64,000 bases of DNA, from NCBI GenBank assembly GCA_963709075.1, contig CAVPUY010000016.1:62001-126000 (forward strand). The letters are read 5' to 3'. Under the pieces are notes generated by a model. The model did no database searches. It worked only from the letters and a program-made list of their open reading frames with translations, and was not told the origin of the DNA. Origin of the DNA: Palsa-506 sp963709075. GTDB taxonomy: Bacteria > Actinomycetota > Actinomycetes > Streptosporangiales > Streptosporangiaceae. Numbering within the stretch: the first letter of the stretch is position 1; the number at the start of each line of letters is the position of its first letter. Position numbers and translations under genes: made by a program. Shown here one piece after another: positions 63,691-64,000 of the stretch.

Positions 63691-64000
63691 ATGACGACTG
63701 CAGCGCAGAGCAGGACGGACGCCGGCCTGGCCACGGCACTCCGGATTTCGGTGAGCAGGCTGGCCCGCAGGCTGCGGGTCGAGCGGATAGCCCAGGGCTC
63801 GATCGAGCACGCGCTGTCCGATACCCAGCTAGCCGCGCTGGCGGCGCTGGAGCGGCACGCGACGATGAGCCCAGGCGAGCTGGCCGAGCACGAAAAAGTG
63901 CAACCGCCCTCCATGACCAGGGTCATCGCCGCCTTGGAGGCGCGCCAGCTTGTGATGCGGATGCCGCATCCCACGGACAGGCGCCAGGTCGTGCTCACGG
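63691..64000 (+). CDS. MarR-family transcriptional regulator, 5' part
   Basis: The frame runs from the ATG at 63691 off the end (103 codons). Winged helix features: LRISVSRLARRLRVERIAQG, LSDTQLAALAALERHATMSP, GELAEHEKVQPPSMTRVIAA and the wing MPHPTDRRQVVLT. It is the usual neighbour of DUF2530/DUF3027 in actinobacteria. The C-terminal dimer helix is cut off by the window. Confidence 0.8.
   Translation, partial: MTTAAQSRTDAGLATALRISVSRLARRLRVERIAQGSIEHALSDTQLAALAALERHATMSPGELAEHEKVQPPSMTRVIAALEARQLVMRMPHPTDRRQVVLT

Noticed and set aside
1..64000. CRISPR arrays, rRNA genes, prophage structural genes
   Set aside because: No regular 25-40 bp repeat/spacer array, no rRNA-like stretch and no capsid, tail or integrase gene was seen. 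The tandem repeats listed have no unique spacers.

Overview
The window is a very GC-rich chromosomal segment of a filamentous-type actinobacterium. A member of the Streptosporangiales or a close relative fits best (inference). Support comes from two F420-dependent LLM oxidoreductases, DUF3263/DUF3027/DUF2530 proteins, a mycosin-like subtilase, LytR-CpsA-Psr and LmeA (DUF2993) envelope proteins, an Fxs peptide-maturase locus, and a conserved actinobacterial block (otsB/otsA, thrC, cspA, groEL, csd, MFS, DUF3027, DUF2530, MarR).

Layout. 0-10.3 kb: small metabolic, envelope and regulatory genes (beta-propeller fragment, DUF2993, two LLM oxidoreductases, a broken double retropepsin lipoprotein, an AMIN-like lipoprotein, a MocR regulator divergent from an AhpD-like protein, an ATP-binding anti-sigma-like protein, VOC protein, amidase_3). 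10.6-19.6 kb: DUF4407 protein, a homodimeric pyruvate dehydrogenase E1-like enzyme, a MarR/hemerythrin pair, a hydrolase, a two-gene secreted or membrane pair, VOC, APH. 19.9-35.3 kb: accessory island made of two divergent halves. The minus-strand half is a RyR-like protein, a TIR-SIR2 protein and an nSTAND ATPase with WD40 repeats, a candidate defence module. The plus-strand half is an Fxs locus: a 56-aa FXSXX-COOH precursor, the radical-SAM/HEXXH maturase FxsB, the TIR-like FxsC, a KGGVGR-type ATPase and the NB-ARC/TPR protein FxsT. 35.4-40.1 kb: two hydrolases, then a more A/T-rich accessory block with two membrane proteins, an IS630 remnant, tRNA-Thr and a tiny membrane protein. 40.4-49.8 kb: a carboxymuconolactone decarboxylase-like protein, an SDR remnant, amidase, LCP protein, a large polytopic protein, PlsC-like acyltransferase and a subtilase whose catalytic Ser is replaced. 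49.8-64 kb: conserved core with SAM hydrolase, trehalose synthesis (OtsA/OtsB), SAM-riboswitch-controlled threonine synthase with a ThiS/MoaD-like partner, cold-shock proteins, double-CIRCE-controlled groEL, MFS, DUF3027, DUF2530 and a MarR gene running off the end.

An important caveat: about 35 frame changes interrupt otherwise clean, family-like protein segments, including in thrC, otsA and otsB. Many are probably base-calling or assembly indels. Where this occurs I give the reconstructed extent of the gene and the approximate positions of the frame changes.
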